Shown here one piece after another: positions 1 to 5,345 of a DNA stretch of 5,345 bases. Position numbers and translations under genes: made by a program. The stretch spans positions 1 through 5,345 of the forward strand of contig JAEXTE010000299.1 in NCBI GenBank assembly GCA_023453655.1. The letters are read 5' to 3'. This stretch comes from Pseudomonadota bacterium (GTDB lineage: Bacteria; Pseudomonadota; Gammaproteobacteria; Xanthomonadales; Xanthomonadaceae). How positions within the stretch are numbered: the first letter of the stretch is position 1; the number at the start of each line of letters is the position of its first letter. The notes below the pieces were generated by a model. It was not told where the DNA came from. It did not search any database and was given only the letters and a program-made list of their open reading frames with translations.

Positions 1-523
1 GCACGCCGAGGAAGATGTCGCCGCTGCGCTGGTAAAGCTGGCAGCTCAACCTGCCGTCGACCACGTAGAACTGGAACAGCGAATGGCAGGGCATCAGCGC
101 CATCTGCGGCAGTTCGGCCACGTTCCACGCGCTCACCACCAGCCGGCGCGAGTCGGGGTTGCGGCGGATCTCGTCGACCAGCCACTGCATCTGGTCGATG
201 TGCCCGCCCTTGCCGTCCGGCCAGGCGCGCCACTGGCGGCCGTATACCGGACCGAGTTCGCCCGACGCGTCGGCCCATTCGTCCCAGATGCCGACGCCAT
301 GGGCCTTGAGGTAGGCGATGTTGGTCTCGCCCTTCAGGAACCACAGCAGTTCGTGGATGATCGAGCGCAGGTGCAGCTTCTTGGTGGTGACCAGCGGGAA
401 ACCTTCGCCAAGGTCGAAGCGCATCTGCCAGCCGAACACACTGCGCGTGCCGGTGCCGGTGCGGTCGGACTTTTCGGCGCCATGTTCGAGCACGTGGCGC
501 AGCAGGTCGAGGTACTGCCTCAC
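1..523 (-). CDS. thyA: Thymidylate synthase, N-terminal 174 residues (3' end outside window)
   Basis: Converts dUMP to dTMP in the cytoplasm, using 5,10-methylenetetrahydrofolate as one-carbon donor and reductant. The visible 174 residues align without gaps to the start of the E. coli enzyme as I remember it (264 residues), so about 90 C-terminal residues are missing, including the Asn/His/Tyr dUMP-binding residues. Visible are the N-terminal [13 protein letters not shown] helix, the phosphate-loop DRTGTGT with Arg21, the LLWFLKG(E/D)TN block at 60-68, IWDEWAD at 79-85, GPVYGxQWR at 91-99, the Arg126-Arg127 pair, the nucleophile Cys146 in PCH, and QRSGD at 165-169. Numbering matches E. coli at Cys146 and Arg166. 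The start is GTG: it gives the family N-terminus exactly, has GGAGG 7 bases upstream inside lgt, and overlaps the lgt stop as GTGA. Expression is probably translationally coupled to lgt. Identity is secure. Confidence 0.97.
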   Translation of the reverse strand, partial: MRQYLDLLRHVLEHGAEKSDRTGTGTRSVFGWQMRFDLGEGFPLVTTKKLHLRSIIHELLWFLKGETNIAYLKAHGVGIWDEWADASGELGPVYGRQWRAWPDGKGGHIDQMQWLVDEIRRNPDSRRLVVSAWNVAELPQMALMPCHSLFQFYVVDGRLSCQLYQRSGDIFLGV

Positions 524-1395
524 CGGCCAGCCTCCAGCGGAACGGCCGGCTGCAGCGTGGGCGCGGTATGCGATTTCCACAGCAGGAACAGGCCCAGCAG
601 CACCAGCGGCAGCGACAGCAGCTGGCCCATGGTCAGCCAGCCGAACGCGATGTAGCCGATGTCGGCGTCGGGCACGCGCACGAACTCGACCGCGAACCGG
701 AACACGCCGTACAGCAGCGCGAACAGGCCGCTGACGGCATATCTCGGCCTCGGCCGCGACGAATACCACCACAGCGCCACGAACATCGCCACGCCCTCGA
801 GGAAGGCCTGGTAGAGCTGCGAAGGATGGCGTGCGAACGCGTCGAGCGCACCGCTGGCGAACTGCGCCTGCAGCTGCTCGGCGCTCCAGCCGGCGAAGCG
901 CGGATCGGTCGGGAACACCACGCCCCAGCCGGCCTGGGTGTACTTGCCCCAGAGCTCGGCGCCGATGTAGTTGCCGATCCGCCCGAAGCCGAGGCCGGCG
1001 GGCACCAGCGGCGCCACGAAATCCATCGTGTCGAAGAAGTGCAGCCGGTACTTGCGCGACCAGATCCAGGCCGCCGCCAGCACGCCGAGCAGGCCGCCAT
1101 GGAAGCTCATTCCGCCTTCCCAGAGCTTGAACATGCGCAACGGCTCGGCCAGGTAGCCGTCCAGGTCGTAGAACAGGATCGAGCCGATCCGCCCGCCCAG
1201 CACCACGCCGATCATCCCGTAGAACAGCAGGTCGCTGAACGCGTTGGCGTCCACCGGCAGGCGGGCTGCGCGGATGCGCCGGCTGCCCAGCCACCAGGCG
1301 GTAACGAAGGCCAGCGCGTACATCAGCCCGTACCAGTGCACGCGCACCGGCCCGAACGCGAAGGCGACCGGGTCGATCTGGTGGAGATGGATCAT
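520..1395 (-). CDS. lgt: Prolipoprotein diacylglyceryl transferase
   Basis: An inner-membrane enzyme that moves diacylglycerol from phosphatidylglycerol onto the lipobox cysteine of prolipoproteins, the first step of lipoprotein maturation. At 291 residues it has the normal family length and about seven hydrophobic segments. Diagnostic blocks are [11 protein letters not shown] at 20-30 (Tyr26), the LGGRIG loop at 66-71, MSFHGGLLG at 96-104 with His99, the Lgt signature [15 protein letters not shown] at 136-150 (Arg139, Asn142, Glu147, Gly150), HPSQLY at 190-195, and EFVRVPD at 237-243 with Arg240. These correspond to E. coli His103, Arg143, Asn146, Glu151, Gly154 and Arg239. The ATG is the only plausible start: an in-frame TGA lies 11 codons upstream with no GTG, TTG or ATG between. 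Its ribosome site is weak (GGAG 13 bases away, inside an inverted repeat). It overlaps thyA by 4 bases. Confidence 0.98.
   Translation of the reverse strand: MIHLHQIDPVAFAFGPVRVHWYGLMYALAFVTAWWLGSRRIRAARLPVDANAFSDLLFYGMIGVVLGGRIGSILFYDLDGYLAEPLRMFKLWEGGMSFHGGLLGVLAAAWIWSRKYRLHFFDTMDFVAPLVPAGLGFGRIGNYIGAELWGKYTQAGWGVVFPTDPRFAGWSAEQLQAQFASGALDAFARHPSQLYQAFLEGVAMFVALWWYSSRPRPRYAVSGLFALLYGVFRFAVEFVRVPDADIGYIAFGWLTMGQLLSLPLVLLGLFLLWKSHTAPTLQPAVPLEAGR
531..535 (-). promoter_or_regulatory. Ribosome binding site of thyA, inside lgt
   Basis: GGAGG lies within the last codons of lgt, 7 bases before the thyA GTG. It supports GTG as the true start and shows that thyA can be initiated by ribosomes finishing lgt. 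Confidence 0.75.
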
Positions 1396-1401
1396 GGGAC
1401 G

Positions 1402-1427
1402 GACGGCACTCCGGTCGGACTGCCGTC
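1402..1427 (-). repeat. Imperfect palindrome in the lgt leader
   Basis: On the plus strand, GACGGCA and TGCCGTC form a perfect 7-base inverted repeat. Inside it, TCCG and CGGA continue the symmetry after one C/C mismatch, leaving a 2-base centre, so 22 of 26 positions are symmetric. It ends 6 bases before the lgt ATG. In the lgt mRNA it would fold into a hairpin whose 3' arm contains the only GGAG available as a ribosome site. It could equally be a dimeric-repressor operator. A poor -10-like CACAAT (minus strand, 1428-1433) abuts it, with no good -35. The symmetry is seen; the function is inferred. Confidence 0.45.
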
Positions 1428-1447
1428 ATTGTGCCCGAGCGGGCGCC

Positions 1448-1470
1448 GCCGCGGCAGCGCCGGCCGCGGC
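1448..1470 (-). terminator. GC hairpin just after the TerC-family gene, no U-tract
   Basis: Five bases after the stop codon region of the TerC-family gene, two copies of the self-palindromic octamer GCCGCGGC are separated by 7 bases. This gives an 8-base-pair stem in the transcript. No run of U follows, so it is not a classical intrinsic terminator. It may protect the 3' end of the upstream transcript, cause pausing, or attenuate read-through into lgt. In such GC-rich DNA, chance is a real alternative. Confidence 0.3.
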
Positions 1471-1475
1471 ATCGT

Positions 1476-2237
1476 TCAGAGCGGCACGTCCACGCCCGTC
1501 GTGGGCTTCTCCCCGCGACGGCGCGCATTGCGCTTGACCCACAGGTTCAGGCACTCGACCAGGGCGGAGAAGCCCATCGCGCCATAGATGTAGCCGCGCG
1601 GAATGTGCGCGTCCAGGCCTTCGGCGATCAGGTAGGCGCCGATCAGCAGGATGAAGGCCAGGGCCAGCATCTTGATCGTCGGGTTGTTGTCGATGAACTG
1701 CCCCAGCGGTCGCGCCGCCAGCAGCATCACCGCCACCGCGATCAGGATCGCCGCCACCATCACCGGGATGTAGTCCCCGGCCATGCCCACCGCCGCGATC
1801 ACCGAGTCGAGCGAGAACACGATGTCGATGATCGCGATCTGCGCGATCACGCCGGCGAAGGACACCTTGGGCTTGGCGTCGACGTCCTCGGATTCGGGCT
1901 CGCCGACGATCAGGTCGCGGATCTCCATGCCGCCCTTCACCAGCAGGAACAGTCCGCCCAGGATCAGCACCAGGTCGCGCACCGAAATACCGTGGCCCAG
2001 CACGGTGAACAGGTCGCTGGTCAGGCTGGCCAGCCAGGCCAGGGTCAGCAGCAGGCCGATGCGGGTGATGCAGGCCACGGCGATGCCGAACTTGCGCGCG
2101 AACTCGCGCCGCTCCGGCGGCAGCTTGCTGACCGCGATCGAGATGAACACCAGGTTGTCGATGCCCAGCACGATCTCGATCGTGGACAGGGTGGCCAGCA
2201 GGATCCACACCTGCGGATCGCTCAACATCTCCAGCAT
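1476..2237 (-). CDS. TerC-family integral membrane protein (YgdQ-like)
   Basis: A 253-residue inner-membrane protein with about seven hydrophobic segments (roughly 11-31, 55-72, 87-103, 129-150, 158-175, 190-208, 216-233). TerC-family marks are [11 protein letters not shown] at 21-31 with acidic Glu21 and Asp27 in the first segment, the related inverted copy [14 protein letters not shown] at 138-151 with Asp144, ARPLG at 175-179, and [14 protein letters not shown] at 215-228. Overall it closely resembles E. coli YgdQ, without the CBS/CorC domains of the longer YoaE/YegH type. The name comes from tellurite resistance, but better-studied relatives (E. coli Alx, Bacillus MeeF and MeeY) are linked to manganese export; the substrate here is unknown. 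The ATG has a strong AGAGGAAG site 6 bases upstream and an in-frame TAG five codons upstream, so the start is firm. It begins 20 bases after dgkA and is probably cotranscribed with it. Confidence 0.93.
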   Translation of the reverse strand: MLEMLSDPQVWILLATLSTIEIVLGIDNLVFISIAVSKLPPERREFARKFGIAVACITRIGLLLTLAWLASLTSDLFTVLGHGISVRDLVLILGGLFLLVKGGMEIRDLIVGEPESEDVDAKPKVSFAGVIAQIAIIDIVFSLDSVIAAVGMAGDYIPVMVAAILIAVAVMLLAARPLGQFIDNNPTIKMLALAFILLIGAYLIAEGLDAHIPRGYIYGAMGFSALVECLNLWVKRNARRRGEKPTTGVDVPL

Positions 2238-2243
2238 CGAACA

Positions 2244-2251
2244 CTTCCTCT
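2244..2251 (-). promoter_or_regulatory. Ribosome binding site of the TerC-family gene
   Basis: AGAGGAAG lies 6 bases before the ATG, in the short gap after dgkA. It is the clearest Shine-Dalgarno site of the dgkA-to-thyA group and fixes the TerC-family start. Confidence 0.75.
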
Positions 2252-2257
2252 AAAGTT

Positions 2258-2638
2258 TCAGAACCAGCGCGGGCCCAGCACCAGGCCCCACACCAGCACG
2301 ACATTGACCATGCAGACGAACACCGCCGCGGACCCCATGTCCTTGGCGCGTCCCGCCAGTTCGTGATGCTCGGCGCCGTAGCGCTCGATCACCGCCTCGA
2401 TCGCCGAATTCAGCAGCTCCACCGCCAGCACCAGCAGGCAGCTGCCCAGCAGCAGCGCCCGCTCCACGCCATCCCGGCCCAGCCACAGCGCCAGCGGCGC
2501 GAGCACCACCAGCAGGTACACCTCGAGCCGGAACGAGGACTCGTGCAGCCAGGCCGCCCGCAGGCCCTGCAGCGACCATACGGTCGCCTTCAGGATCCGG
2601 GCGGGACGTCGCGGCAGGTGCCCGGTTTCGTCGGCCAT
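2258..2638 (-). CDS. dgkA: Diacylglycerol kinase (DgkA family)
   Basis: A small inner-membrane enzyme that phosphorylates diacylglycerol with ATP to phosphatidic acid. In gram-negative bacteria it recycles diacylglycerol left from making membrane-derived oligosaccharides and from envelope modification. At 126 residues it has the family length (E. coli 122). An amphipathic N-terminal helix (14-31, KAxxWSLQGLRAAWLHE) precedes three membrane helices near 38-54, 58-84 and 103-124. The catalytic signature is intact: VELLNSAIEAVIER at 73-86 with Glu74, Asn77 and Glu81, then HHELAGRAKDMGSAAV at 91-106 with Lys99 and Asp100, matching E. coli Glu69, Asn72, Glu76, Lys94 and Asp95. The ATG gives the usual N-terminus; an AGGG 9 bases upstream is a modest ribosome site. 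The TerC-family gene follows after 20 bases. I could not identify its promoter. Confidence 0.97.
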   Translation of the reverse strand: MADETGHLPRRPARILKATVWSLQGLRAAWLHESSFRLEVYLLVVLAPLALWLGRDGVERALLLGSCLLVLAVELLNSAIEAVIERYGAEHHELAGRAKDMGSAAVFVCMVNVVLVWGLVLGPRWF

Positions 2639-2735
2639 CAGGCGGCACCCTGGCCCGGCCCGCGGGCGGGTGCCCCGACCCGGCCGGGGCCGGAGCGGAA
2701 CTGCGACGGGGTCGACAGCATGCGGCGTTCAGCGA

Positions 2736-2751
2736 CGCGGCCGTAGCCGCA
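2736..2751 (-). other. Small hairpin with a UACG tetraloop
   Basis: In the minus-strand transcript GCGGC and GCCGC form a 5-base-pair stem (six with an outer U-G pair) closed by C(UACG)G, a member of the extra-stable UNCG tetraloop class. It lies about 100 bases upstream of dgkA and is not followed by a U-run. It could stabilise a 3' end or sit in the dgkA leader. Function is unknown and chance is possible. Confidence 0.25.
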
Positions 2752-2779
2752 ACCCGCCGATTTTGCCACAGACGGCCGT

Positions 2780-2799
2780 GATCCCGGCGTCCCGGGACC
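2780..2799 (-). terminator. GC hairpin downstream of the export operon, no U-tract
   Basis: In the minus-strand transcript GGUCCCGG and CCGGGAUC pair over 8 positions (one G-U) around a 4-base GACG loop, about 72 bases after the permease stop. The stem is strong, but no U-tract follows, so Rho-independent termination is not shown. A competing 6-base-pair stem, CGGGAC with GUCCCG, uses the same bases. It may mark the 3' end of the operon, trimmed back from a Rho-dependent stop. Confidence 0.3.
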
Positions 2800-2871
2800 T
2801 GCGGCGTCCCGTTCCGTGACGGCGGGCGGCCCACGCCGGGGGGTTCCGAACGCGCCCTGCCGCCGCCCTGC

Positions 2872-4101
2872 CTACTGTTGTCGCAACGCTTCGATCGGAT
2901 CGAGCTGGCTGGCCTTGCGCGCGGGGTAGTAGCCGAAGAACAGGCCGGTGGCGATCGAGAAGCCGGCCGCCAGTGCGATCACCTTGCCGTTCAGTTCCAC
3001 CGGCAGCTCGGTGTTGATCTGCCCGACCAGCAGGGCCCCGGCCACGCCGATCAGGATCCCCAGCAGGCCGCCGCCCAGCGACAGCAGCATCGCCTCGGCC
3101 AGGAACTGGCGGCGGATGTCCGACGGCCCGGCGCCGACCGCCATGCGCAGGCCGATCTCGCGGATCCGCTCGGTCACCGAGACCAGCATGATGTTCATGA
3201 TGCCGATGCCGCCGACGATCAGCGAGATCGTCGCCACCGCCCCCAGCAGCCAGGACATCAGCCGCGTGGTCGCGGTGCGCGTGGCCACGATCTCGGACAT
3301 GTTGCGCACGCGGAAATCGTCCTCGCCGCCGGGCGGAATGCGATGGCGCTGGCGCAGCAGCGATTCGATCTCGCCCTGCACGTAGCCCAGGTCGTCGGGG
3401 TTGGCGACCGCCAGCGAGATCTCCATCACCGCGCCGGGTGGCATGCCCATCGATCCCATCAGGCGGCGGCGCGCGGTCTCCAGCGGCACCATCACGATCT
3501 CGTCCTGGTCGCGGCCCCAGCTGCTCTGGCCCTTGGGCGCCAACGTGCCAACCACCGTCAGCGGCACGCGGCCGATGCGGATGGTCTCCCCGATACCGCT
3601 GTCCTCGCCGAACAGCTCGCGGCGCACGGTCTCCCCGATCAGGACCGACTTGTCGTCGCCGGCCTCGTCGAAGCCCGCGCCCTCGCGCACCACCCAGCCA
3701 TTGATCACCAGGTAGTCGGCATCCACGCCCTGCCAGCTGCTGTTCCAGTTGCGCTCGGCGTACACCACCTGGCTGCTGCCGCGCAGCGATCCGGAGATGT
3801 ACTGGACCTCGGGAATCTCGTTGCGGATCGCCTCCACGTCGCCCTGGCTGAGGGTGAAGAAGCTGCTGGCGCTCATGCGCACGCCGCCGCTGGCGCGCGC
3901 GACGTTGGGCGAGATGTCGAGCCGCTGCGAGCCCAGGCCGGCCACCATCTTGTCGATCTCGGCCTGCGTGCCCTGTCCCACCGACACCATCACGATCACC
4001 GAGGCGATGCCGATGATCACGCCCAGCGAGGTCAGCGCCGAGCGCATCCAGTTGCCGCGCAGGGCGAACAGCGCGGTGCGCAACACGTCGCTGAAGTTCA
4101 C
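2872..4101 (-). CDS. MacB-type ABC transporter permease (MacB periplasmic core + FtsX domain)
   Basis: The membrane subunit of a type VII (MacB-like) ABC system, which works as a mechanotransmitter pushing substrate from the periplasm through a TolC-type exit duct. The 409-residue protein has one N-terminal membrane helix (about 21-43, [19 protein letters not shown] region), a large periplasmic core (about 45-280), then three helices near 283-308, 335-360 and 373-392. The FtsX-domain hallmark [21 protein letters not shown] is at 297-317, followed by GLRMAVGA, and the C-terminus ends [16 protein letters not shown] as in MacB. The GTG start is chosen because it has GAGGAGG 7 bases upstream and overlaps the ATPase stop as GTGA. 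The frame stays open for 172 codons further upstream, but that part is out-of-frame ATPase sequence. E. coli MacB fuses ATPase and permease; here they are separate. The substrate (macrolide, peptide, lipid or siderophore) cannot be read from sequence. Confidence 0.94.
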   Translation of the reverse strand: MNFSDVLRTALFALRGNWMRSALTSLGVIIGIASVIVMVSVGQGTQAEIDKMVAGLGSQRLDISPNVARASGGVRMSASSFFTLSQGDVEAIRNEIPEVQYISGSLRGSSQVVYAERNWNSSWQGVDADYLVINGWVVREGAGFDEAGDDKSVLIGETVRRELFGEDSGIGETIRIGRVPLTVVGTLAPKGQSSWGRDQDEIVMVPLETARRRLMGSMGMPPGAVMEISLAVANPDDLGYVQGEIESLLRQRHRIPPGGEDDFRVRNMSEIVATRTATTRLMSWLLGAVATISLIVGGIGIMNIMLVSVTERIREIGLRMAVGAGPSDIRRQFLAEAMLLSLGGGLLGILIGVAGALLVGQINTELPVELNGKVIALAAGFSIATGLFFGYYPARKASQLDPIEALRQQ

Positions 4102-4796
4102 GGGTGGGCCTCCTCGTGCAACTCGCCGTCGCGCATCACGCAGGTGCGGTCGGCATGCGCCGCGACCTCCGCATCGTGCGTGATCAGGACCACGGTGTGG
4201 TCCTCGTCGCGCAGCCGCTTGAACAGGGCCAGGATCTCCTCGCCGGTCTTCGAATCCAGCGCGCCGGTGGGCTCGTCGGCCAGCAGGATCGGTGGGCGGT
4301 TGATCAGCGCCCGCGCGATCGCCACGCGCTGCTGCTGGCCGCCCGACAGTTCGCTGGGCCGGTGGTGGGTGCGACCGCCGAGGCCCACCGCCGCGAGCGC
4401 CTCTTGGGCCATGCGCCGGCGTTCGGCCGGCGGCACCTGGGCGTAGCCCAGCGGCATGGCGACGTTGTCCTCGGCCGACATGCGTGGCAGCAGGTTGAAG
4501 CCCTGGAACACGAAGCCGATCTTGTCGCGGCGCAGCGCCGCCAGTTCCTCCCGGTCCAGCGTGGCGACGTCGATGCCGTCGCACAGGTACTGGCCGGACG
4601 TCGGCGTGTCCAGGCACCCGATCAGGTTCATCAGGGTCGACTTGCCCGATCCCGACGGCCCCATGATGGCGATGAACTCGCCGCGCGCGATGCGCAGGTC
4701 CACGCCATGCAGGGCCACCACCTCGGCCTCGGTGCCCTCGGCGTAGACCTTGCGCAGCGCACGGGTCTCGATCACCGGCGTGTCGGCGCCACTCAT
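4098..4796 (-). CDS. MacB-type ABC transporter ATP-binding protein
   Basis: The cytoplasmic nucleotide-binding subunit that powers the adjacent permease; it would act as a dimer with two permease copies. All ABC motifs are intact in its 232 residues: Walker [10 protein letters not shown] at 46-54, Q-loop Gln98 in [10 protein letters not shown], the signature LSGGQQQR at 150-157, Walker B ILLADEP at 170-176 with catalytic Glu175, D-loop GALD at 178-181, and H-loop His207 in ITHD. The LNLIGCLD-like stretch after Walker A, PTSGxY, and the double-Gln [11 protein letters not shown] put it in the MacB/LolD/YknY subfamily. Since the neighbours are a MacB-core permease and a HlyD-type adaptor, the MacB assignment is preferred over LolD. 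The start ATG overlaps the adaptor stop (ATGA), and its end overlaps the permease start (GTGA), so translation of the three is likely coupled. Its own ribosome site is weak. Confidence 0.96.
   Translation of the reverse strand: MSGADTPVIETRALRKVYAEGTEAEVVALHGVDLRIARGEFIAIMGPSGSGKSTLMNLIGCLDTPTSGQYLCDGIDVATLDREELAALRRDKIGFVFQGFNLLPRMSAEDNVAMPLGYAQVPPAERRRMAQEALAAVGLGGRTHHRPSELSGGQQQRVAIARALINRPPILLADEPTGALDSKTGEEILALFKRLRDEDHTVVLITHDAEVAAHADRTCVMRDGELHEEAHP
4109..4115 (-). promoter_or_regulatory. Ribosome binding site of the permease gene
   Basis: GAGGAGG lies within the end of the ATPase gene, 7 bases before the GTG at 4101. This strong, well-spaced site settles the permease start against the longer open frame reaching 4617. 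Confidence 0.8.
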
Positions 4797-5345
4797 CGGC
4801 GTGCGCGCTCGCCGGTGATGATCACGTCGCCGGCCTCCACGCCGCCGCGGACCTCGGTACTGGTGCCGTCGCTGGCGCCCACGCGCACCTGCACCGGCTG
4901 CGGCGCGCCGTCGACCAGCTTGTAAAGGGTGACGCGCGTGGCGCCCAGGGCCGAGACCAGGGCCGCGTCCCAGCGCGCGCGCTGTTCGGGACTGAGCGTG
5001 CGGGTGAAGCCGGCGAACGACTCCTGCATGCGCTCGAGCATGCGCTGGCGCATCTGCGCCTGCATGCCGGCATCGCCGCCACCCTGGCCCATCCGGATCA
5101 TCATGCCCGGCGGCGGGCCACCCTGGCCCCCGCCCGGTCCACGCTGGCCACCCGACTGGCGCGCGGCTTCCGCGCGCTGGCGCTGCGCGGCAAGCGCCGC
5201 GTCGAAGGCGGCGCGCTGCGCCTGGTCGAGGTCGAGTTCGCCCGCCACGCGCTCCAGCTCGCCCAGCATCGCGGCGCCGCCGCGGCCACCGCCCGCCTGC
5301 GCCGCGGCGGTATCGCCCACCGGCTTGTAGCGCAGCGCGGCGTTG
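4793..5345 (-). CDS. HlyD/MacA-type periplasmic adaptor subunit, C-terminal 183 residues (5' end outside window)
   Basis: The periplasmic bridge of a tripartite exporter, expected to join the MacB-like permease to a TolC-like channel. The frame is open to the window edge, so the signal sequence, hairpin, lipoyl and most of the beta-barrel domain are missing; a GTG at 5320 could start a shorter frame but lies inside conserved sequence. Visible residues 1-8, NAALRYKP, are the typical adaptor strand. The C-terminal part at 136-177 (TLYKLVDGAPQPVQVRVG, then VEAGDVIITG) is the membrane-proximal domain. Between them, about 15-133, lies a large insert: a Gly-rich stretch, a helix with LDQAQ at 39-43, a Gly/Pro-rich linker (65-80), a Met/Gln/Arg-rich helix (Met 94, 98, 102, 106), and a helix with LSPEQ at 117-121. 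The two motifs resemble the LTxxQ repeats of Spy/CpxP. No Cys or His is visible. The gene ends in an ATGA overlap with the ATPase. Confidence 0.9.
   Translation of the reverse strand, partial: NAALRYKPVGDTAAAQAGGGRGGAAMLGELERVAGELDLDQAQRAAFDAALAAQRQRAEAARQSGGQRGPGGGQGGPPPGMMIRMGQGGGDAGMQAQMRQRMLERMQESFAGFTRTLSPEQRARWDAALVSALGATRVTLYKLVDGAPQPVQVRVGASDGTSTEVRGGVEAGDVIITGERARR

Larger units (their letters stand above)
2639..2871. other. Intergenic spacer between the export operon and dgkA
   Basis: The only sizeable gap in the window, very GC-rich, lying between the permease stop and the dgkA start. I see no coding region that looks real and no convincing -35/-10 pair on the minus strand, though a dgkA promoter is expected here because the upstream operon appears functionally separate. 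It contains two GC-rich inverted repeats (2780-2799 and 2736-2751), a 10-base direct repeat CGGCGTCCCG (2785-2794 and 2802-2811), and overlapping GGCC-rich short palindromes near 2672-2693, which are probably composition effects. Confidence 0.6.

Noticed and set aside
1428..1433. CACAAT on the minus strand as the -10 box of an lgt promoter
   Set aside because: Only four of six consensus bases and no acceptable -35 at 16-18 bases, so it is not listed as a promoter.
1431..2366. A long plus-strand frame opposite the TerC-family gene, and similar ones opposite lgt, thyA and the ATPase
   Set aside because: Same compositional artefact; products are rich in His, Gln, Arg and Asp and no ribosome site or family motif supports them.
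2672..2693. GGCC-rich short inverted repeats upstream of dgkA
   Set aside because: Several overlapping alternatives of 5-6 bases exist, as expected by chance in DNA of this composition, with no U-tract.
2785..2811. Direct repeat CGGCGTCCCG, two copies 17 bases apart
   Set aside because: Only 10 bases, made of common GC-rich words, and overlapping a hairpin that explains part of it. Not enough for a regulator site or attachment site.
2250..2834. A 194-codon minus-strand frame overlapping dgkA
   Set aside because: It uses a different frame from dgkA, has low-complexity Gly/Ala/Arg composition, and the DgkA motifs are all in the other frame.
2878..4446. A 522-codon plus-strand open frame opposite the permease and ATPase genes
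   Set aside because: It is antisense to two clearly real genes, and its product is an unnatural mix of His, Gln, Arg and Ala with no domain. It is the usual shadow of GC-rich codon bias.
4102..4617. A 172-codon N-terminal extension of the permease frame, giving a 581-residue protein
   Set aside because: The extension is out-of-frame sequence of the ATPase gene, Pro/Arg/Gly-rich and without motifs. The GTG at 4101 with GAGGAGG and the GTGA overlap is the proper start.
4793..5320. GTG at 5320 as the start of a complete 175-residue protein
   Set aside because: The frame continues upstream as NAALRYKP, a conserved adaptor strand, to the window edge. The gene is a partial adaptor, not a small stand-alone protein.

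Overview
The window comes from a GC-rich gammaproteobacterium, most likely of the Xanthomonadaceae/Lysobacteraceae (Lysobacter or Luteimonas type). That placement is an inference from the base composition, the lgt-thyA gene order and the look of the proteins; no marker gene is present to fix it. All seven genes lie on the minus strand, so transcription runs from high to low coordinates. The two outermost genes are cut by the window edges. There are no RNA genes, mobile elements, CRISPR arrays or long repeats.

Region A (5345 to 2872) is a three-gene MacAB-like export operon. It holds the C-terminal part of a periplasmic adaptor (HlyD/MacA type), a 232-residue ABC ATPase and a 409-residue MacB/FtsX-type permease. 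The genes are fused by 4-base stop/start overlaps (ATGA, then GTGA). MacB is therefore split into two polypeptides, and a TolC-like outer-membrane partner would have to be encoded elsewhere. The adaptor is the most unusual part: after its NAALRYKP strand it carries a roughly 120-residue insert. The insert is rich in Gly, Gln and Met, with two LTxxQ-like motifs like those of Spy/CpxP periplasmic chaperones and four methionines spaced exactly four residues apart.

Region B (2871 to 2639) is a 233-base spacer with two GC-rich hairpins and no gene or convincing promoter.

Region C (2638 to 1) is a run of inner-membrane and housekeeping genes: dgkA (diacylglycerol kinase), a TerC-family membrane protein 20 bases downstream, an 80-base gap with two inverted repeats, then lgt (prolipoprotein diacylglyceryl transferase) and thyA (thymidylate synthase, truncated by the window edge). 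lgt and thyA overlap by GTGA, an arrangement that conserves the gammaproteobacterial lgt-thyA pair. A 26-base imperfect palindrome sits directly in front of the lgt start and could fold over its weak ribosome binding site.
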